Positions 61,327 through 64,000 of a DNA stretch of 64,000 nucleotides are shown here, one piece after another (within the stretch, counting starts at the first letter, position 1; each line of letters starts with the position of its first letter). The notes under the pieces were generated by a model, which saw only the letters and a list, made by a program, of their open reading frames with translations, searched no databases and had not been told where the DNA came from. Position numbers and translations under genes: made by a program. Source of the DNA: Emticicia sp031378345 (GTDB lineage: Bacteria; Bacteroidota; Bacteroidia; Cytophagales; Spirosomataceae); contig JANNDY010000006.1 in assembly GCA_031378345.1 (NCBI GenBank), positions 119,770 to 183,769 on the forward strand, written 5' to 3'.

Positions 61327-61406
61327 CTAACCCCCCCGCCCCTGAAGGGGAGCTTAATTTAAAAAAAATATTCTTTCAATAACTCCCCTTTAGGGGTTGG
61401 GGGTTA
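61327..61406. repeat. C-rich palindromic element between rplC and rplD, including the rplC stop
   Basis: CTAACCCCCCCGCCCCTGAA then GGGGAGCTTAA, and CTCCCCTTTAGGGGTTGGGG then GTTA. On the minus strand it starts TAACCCCCAACCCCTAAAGG, the leading TAA being the rplC stop codon. Confidence 0.92.
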
Positions 61407-62024
61407 TTTATGTAATGTAATGTAAGAGTTCTTTGCTCCTGGAATTGAACCATTCACAATGATTAGATTTTGCTCTGTCATTACTTTCAATACTTTCAAG
61501 TTTTGAATTGTGGTACGAGTGTTACCCATACGACCACCCATGCGAACACCTTTGAATACACGAGATGGGAATGAACAAGCACCAATCGAACCTGGATGAC
61601 GACCTCTGTTGTGCTGACCGTGTGTTTGACCACCAACTCCAGCAAAACCGTGACGTTTCACAACCCCTTGAAAACCACGTCCTTTTGAGTTTCCAGATAC
61701 ATCTAAGAAATCTCCTTCTGCAAAAACATCTTCTACACGAATTGTTTCTCCAAGACTATATTGCTTTTCAAATTCTTTGAATTCGATTAATTTACGCTTA
61801 GGTGTTGTACCTGCTTTCTTGAAATGACCTACCAATGGGCGACTCGTGTTTTTCTCTTTCTTTTCTCCGTAACCTAATTGGATAGCTGTGTAGCCATCTT
61901 TCTCTTCGGTACGAACCTGAGTTACAACACAAGGACCTGCTTCTATCAAAGTACAAGGTACTGCTTGACCTTCTGCGTTGAAGATAGTTGTCATTCCAAC
62001 CTTCTTTCCAATAATTCCAGACAT
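61404..62024 (-). CDS. rplC: 50S ribosomal protein L3
   Basis: 206 residues. MSGIIGKKVGMTTIFNAEGQ, GRGFQGVVKRHGFAGVGGQT and SIGACSFPSRVFKGVRMGGR are conserved. It is the first gene of the operon here; rpsJ, which usually precedes it, is absent, and the upstream gene (62769) is unrelated and divergent. Confidence 0.98.
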   Translation of the reverse strand: MSGIIGKKVGMTTIFNAEGQAVPCTLIEAGPCVVTQVRTEEKDGYTAIQLGYGEKKEKNTSRPLVGHFKKAGTTPKRKLIEFKEFEKQYSLGETIRVEDVFAEGDFLDVSGNSKGRGFQGVVKRHGFAGVGGQTHGQHNRGRHPGSIGACSFPSRVFKGVRMGGRMGNTRTTIQNLKVLKVMTEQNLIIVNGSIPGAKNSYITLHK

Positions 62025-62421
62025 GGTATTTTACGCTTTATTTTGCTAATGTAACCTACAACTTTGAATCTTTCCAGCACGAAAATTTGAACTGGGGTGC
62101 AAAATTCGTAAAAATTTTGCTTGATAACAAATTTTAGGTCAAAAATAATTTACTTTTTTCCAGAGGTTGATTTTCATCAACTTAAACTTTGCACAACAAA
62201 CCGCTTGGGTAAGGTCGTAATAAGGTGCAGGATGATTCCTTGTTGCCTTGTTGTGATTCCTGTAAATGTTCAATAGCTTTCGGAGACCGTTTCAAATGAG
62301 TGAATGATGAAGTAGGGTTGCTACTTTATTTACTCTCAACAGTCAATAGTCAAATTGGTTTCCTGAATGATTCAAGACTTCATTTGACCACAGAAGATTA
62401 CTCCGTTTCTTAATGAGGATG
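62025..62421 (-). other. Long leader region of the ribosomal operon
   Basis: About 390 bases between the distal promoter and rplC. No open frame with family resemblance is seen. The segment near 62200-62290 has several short complementary stretches (for example TTCCTTGTTGCCTTGTTGTG). It could be an untranslated regulatory leader. No rpsJ is hidden here. Confidence 0.5.
62100..62131 (-). promoter_or_regulatory. Candidate proximal promoter of the ribosomal operon
   Basis: The minus strand has TTTG (62128-62131), 20 bases, then GAATTTTG (62100-62107) followed by CACC. It fits the Bacteroidota spacing with one mismatch in the -7, and would give a ~70-base leader. Confidence 0.5.
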
Positions 62422-62453
62422 CAAAGGTAGGGTTTTGTTTTTTTATATGCAAA
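62422..62453 (-). promoter_or_regulatory. Strong Bacteroidota promoter of the ribosomal operon
   Basis: The minus strand has TTTG (62450-62453), 20 bases rich in A, then TACCTTTG (62422-62429) followed by CATCC. Both boxes match the consensus exactly. Confidence 0.8.
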
Positions 62454-62502
62454 TATTGTGGGGAAATATTTTTTAAATTGTTTTTGCATAGTCTCATCTA
62501 CC

Positions 62503-62538
62503 CTACTTCAACTTCACTTACGCTACTTCAACTTCACT
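62503..62538. repeat. Short tandem duplication upstream of the 62769 gene
   Basis: CTACTTCAACTTCACT occurs twice with a 20-base period. It lies in a 300-base gap (62454-62768) that otherwise shows only the promoter element at 62741. Confidence 0.7.
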
Positions 62539-62740
62539 GTCCAAACCTCAAATCGAGTTTTGGTGGGGTTATTTTACCAGCAATCCCCTAACAAAAAAAT
62601 ATCCTTTCCCAAAATATCATTGAACAATAACCTTCAAAAAAAATACTCATCATAATCAATTACTTGATAAAATTGGCAATATCCTATCAGATCACCATCC
62701 AAACTTCATTTTTCTTTAGTTATTTCCTCAGAAAATTGTT

Positions 62741-62748
62741 TAATTTTG
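62741..62748 (+). promoter_or_regulatory. Candidate -7 element for the 62769 gene
   Basis: TAATTTTG fits TAnnTTTG, 20 bases before the ATG. A TTTAG near the -33 position is only a partial match. Confidence 0.45.
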
Positions 62749-62768
62749 TTTCATAAAAATGAAAAACT

Positions 62769-63128
62769 ATGGGAATGTTTGACACAATTCTGATAAATTC
62801 AAAGATTTTGCCAGTGTCGGAAGAAGTTCAGAATAGTTTGAAAGGGGAAGATTTTCAAACAAAATCCTTAGAAAATGCTTTGAATGTTTACAGAATCAAC
62901 GATGATGGTTTTCTGGAAACTATTTTTGGGGAAAGTTTTTTTGATGAAGATGAAACGGACGAATTACAAAAAAGCAAAGATTGGGAAATTGTACGACTCA
63001 CTGACGCAATTAAATTTCATACCTATATCAACGATGAATATTTCGACTTTGTAGCTATATTTGAGGAAGGCAAACTATTGATTATCAAGCGAGTAGTTGA
63101 CATTAGAACGGCCTGGAATAAAAAGTAA
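62769..63128 (+). CDS. Small hypothetical protein (MGMFDTI type)
   Basis: 119 residues, acidic, no signal peptide. It opens MGMFDTILINSKILPVSEEV and continues EDFQTKSLENALNVYRINDD, a pattern I have seen in small phage- or toxin-linked proteins, but I cannot name a family. A basic C-terminal strand (KLLIIKRVVDIRTAWNKK) follows a loop with many Asp/Glu. It stands alone between the divergent ribosomal operon and a convergent toxin-antitoxin pair. Confidence 0.55.
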   Translation: MGMFDTILINSKILPVSEEVQNSLKGEDFQTKSLENALNVYRINDDGFLETIFGESFFDEDETDELQKSKDWEIVRLTDAIKFHTYINDEYFDFVAIFEEGKLLIIKRVVDIRTAWNKK

Positions 63129-63137
63129 GGGAAAATA

Positions 63138-63599
63138 TTACCAAATGAGTTTTAAACCCATTGGAACATAGTGCGGAAACAATGAATCTGGCGAAACCAA
63201 AGGTAAATTCATGGAAATTGCATGAGCAATTATCATTCTATCGAAGGGGTCTTTGTGGAGTTCTTGTTTTGTGCCAATCACTGTTTTGCCATCAATATTC
63301 TTCTTAAATGGTTTGCGGTAAGATAGGTAATCAAAAGAAGAAAAGAATTTTAAGGCTTGCCATTGTGTATCAAGCAAAGTGAGTCCAAATTTTAGTAGAA
63401 TTTGTTGGTAAAATTCATCAAAATCTAAGTCAATGTGTATCATTTTAGCTCTCACATGATTGGATAATTCCCAAATACTGGAAACAGAAACATAGTCCGT
63501 AACGGCTTGCTGTATTCGGTTTCGTGCAGATGGTGTAATAGCTTTTTGGTTTCGGGTAAGGTAATCCAATACAATTGTGTCAATTATAATTTCGTCCAT
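63138..63599 (-). CDS. PIN-domain toxin, VapC-like
   Basis: 153 residues from the ATG at 63597-63599. The PIN acidic residues are present: Asp in MDEIIIDTIVLDYL, Glu in VSSIWELSNHVRAK and Asp in LHKDPFDRMIIAHAISMNLP with a further Asp in LVSPDS. The domain is complete, unlike the broken PIN gene at 8557. It contains an extra ~25-residue segment before HKDP (SYRKPFKKNIDGKTVIGTKQ). It would cut RNA. It overlaps its antitoxin as TAATG. Confidence 0.88.
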   Translation of the reverse strand: MDEIIIDTIVLDYLTRNQKAITPSARNRIQQAVTDYVSVSSIWELSNHVRAKMIHIDLDFDEFYQQILLKFGLTLLDTQWQALKFFSSFDYLSYRKPFKKNIDGKTVIGTKQELHKDPFDRMIIAHAISMNLPLVSPDSLFPHYVPMGLKLIW

Positions 63600-63760
63600 T
63601 AGCAATCAAAATTACCTTTGCCAGTTTCAATATCTTTTTTCCAAATATTGAGTTTTCCTTTGCCAAAATGCTTAATGATTTCAGAATTATCTAAATTTCT
63701 TTTGGGTTTTGCACCTTTCAAGTCATTAGTCCAAACCGAAGATTTTAAAGAATTTTTCAT
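63599..63760 (-). CDS. Antitoxin partner of the PIN toxin
   Basis: 53 residues read directly from the sequence: MKNSLKSSVWTNDLKGAKPK, then RNLDNSEIIKHFGKGKLNIW and ending GNFDC. It is small and basic. The TAA overlaps the toxin ATG as TAATG, a coupling typical of toxin-antitoxin pairs. No named family is recognised, so the assignment rests on position and size. Confidence 0.7.
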   Translation of the reverse strand: MKNSLKSSVWTNDLKGAKPKRNLDNSEIIKHFGKGKLNIWKKDIETGKGNFDC

Positions 63761-63905
63761 TATTTTCCTTATTTTTTAATTCAAAACTAATATAATTTAA
63801 GATAAGTTCAAAAACAAAAGTATATAGAATTGCGTTTTTTTGCAAAAAAATAATCCGATATATATACTTTAAACAGGGTAAAAACACACATTTTATTTGA
63901 GTAAA

Positions 63906-63954
63906 AAAGTGAGCAACTTTGATGCGACAAAACAATCAAAAAAATGCTCACTTT
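63906..63954. repeat. Inverted repeat across the start of the right-edge gene
   Basis: AAAGTGAGCA (63906-63915) pairs with TGCTCACTTT (63945-63954), the second arm covering the ATG at 63944-63946. It could be an insertion-sequence end or a hairpin hiding the start codon. Confidence 0.6.
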
Positions 63955-64000
63955 ACAAATCAACAAAGCTGAAATTGCAGCACTAAGGTACGAAATGTAT
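63944..64000 (+). CDS. Start of a gene cut by the window edge, possibly a transposase
   Basis: Nineteen codons are visible: MLTLQINKAEIAALRYEMY. The pattern loosely recalls the N-terminus of IS630-like transposases of Bacteroidota, and an inverted repeat covers the start. Too little is present to be sure. Confidence 0.35.
   Translation, partial: MLTLQINKAEIAALRYEMY

Noticed and set aside
62025..62421. A hidden rpsJ gene upstream of rplC
   Set aside because: No reading frame in this stretch resembles S10.
63726..63935. 69-codon minus-strand open frame upstream of the antitoxin
   Set aside because: Low-complexity Phe/Lys-rich translation of A/T-rich intergenic DNA that overlaps the real antitoxin gene.

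Overview
The window is about 64 kb of an A/T-leaning Bacteroidota chromosome, most likely from the order Cytophagales. The evidence is the -33/-7 promoters of the TTTG...TAnnTTTG type, the absence of Shine-Dalgarno leaders, CarboxypepD_reg/TonB-type outer-membrane proteins, a modular secreted giant protein ending in Gly-Cys-Asn, and the Bacteroidota ribosomal operon order (secY-map-infA-rpmJ-rpsM-rpsK-rpsD-rpoA-rplQ). The genus cannot be read from the sequence. No rRNA, tRNA or CRISPR array was found.

Layout. (1) 1-2019: histidine degradation, hutH followed by hutU (cut by the left edge). (2) 2434-8218: two secreted proteins on the minus strand, a giant repeat protein and a beta-helix protein. 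(3) 8320-8959: a toxin-antitoxin pair whose PIN toxin is frameshifted. (4) 8989-16116: signalling genes (LytTR, two NarL-type regulators, a TPR histidine kinase) around an A/T-rich locus encoding a kinase-HopA1-LanC fusion resembling class V lanthipeptide enzymes, plus a small unknown protein. (5) 16572-18431 and 28138-28977: parts of an Anbu proteasome-like cluster (alpha-E, Anbu protease, transglutaminase), split by (6) 18476-28042, a divalent-metal efflux island (small His/Asp-rich protein, CzcA, outer-membrane beta-barrel protein, TolC/CzcC, CDF, CzcB). (7) 29078-44614: a mixed housekeeping and surface region with a nucleoside-type MFS carrier, methyltransferase, glycosyltransferases, DegT aminotransferase, biotin carboxylase, LysE exporter, a RelE-type toxin-antitoxin pair, an M16 peptidase and a class V aminotransferase. 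(8) 44700-62024: the complete rplC-to-rplQ ribosomal, secretion and RNA polymerase operon, read right to left from promoters near 62430 and 62100. (9) 62769-64000: a small hypothetical protein, a second vap-type toxin-antitoxin pair and the first codons of a gene cut by the right edge.

Two features run through the whole window. Intergenic gaps are filled with degenerate tandem repeats of period 7 whose unit differs from place to place and is often present as an inverted pair. A second family of C-rich palindromes sits between ribosomal protein genes, often touching a stop codon, and one copy lies in frame inside a glycosyltransferase. The most unusual locus is the kinase-HopA1-LanC fusion. 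Its LanC portion stops before the usual zinc-binding half, at a junction where the gene overlaps the convergent histidine kinase, and its small neighbour contains no cysteine.
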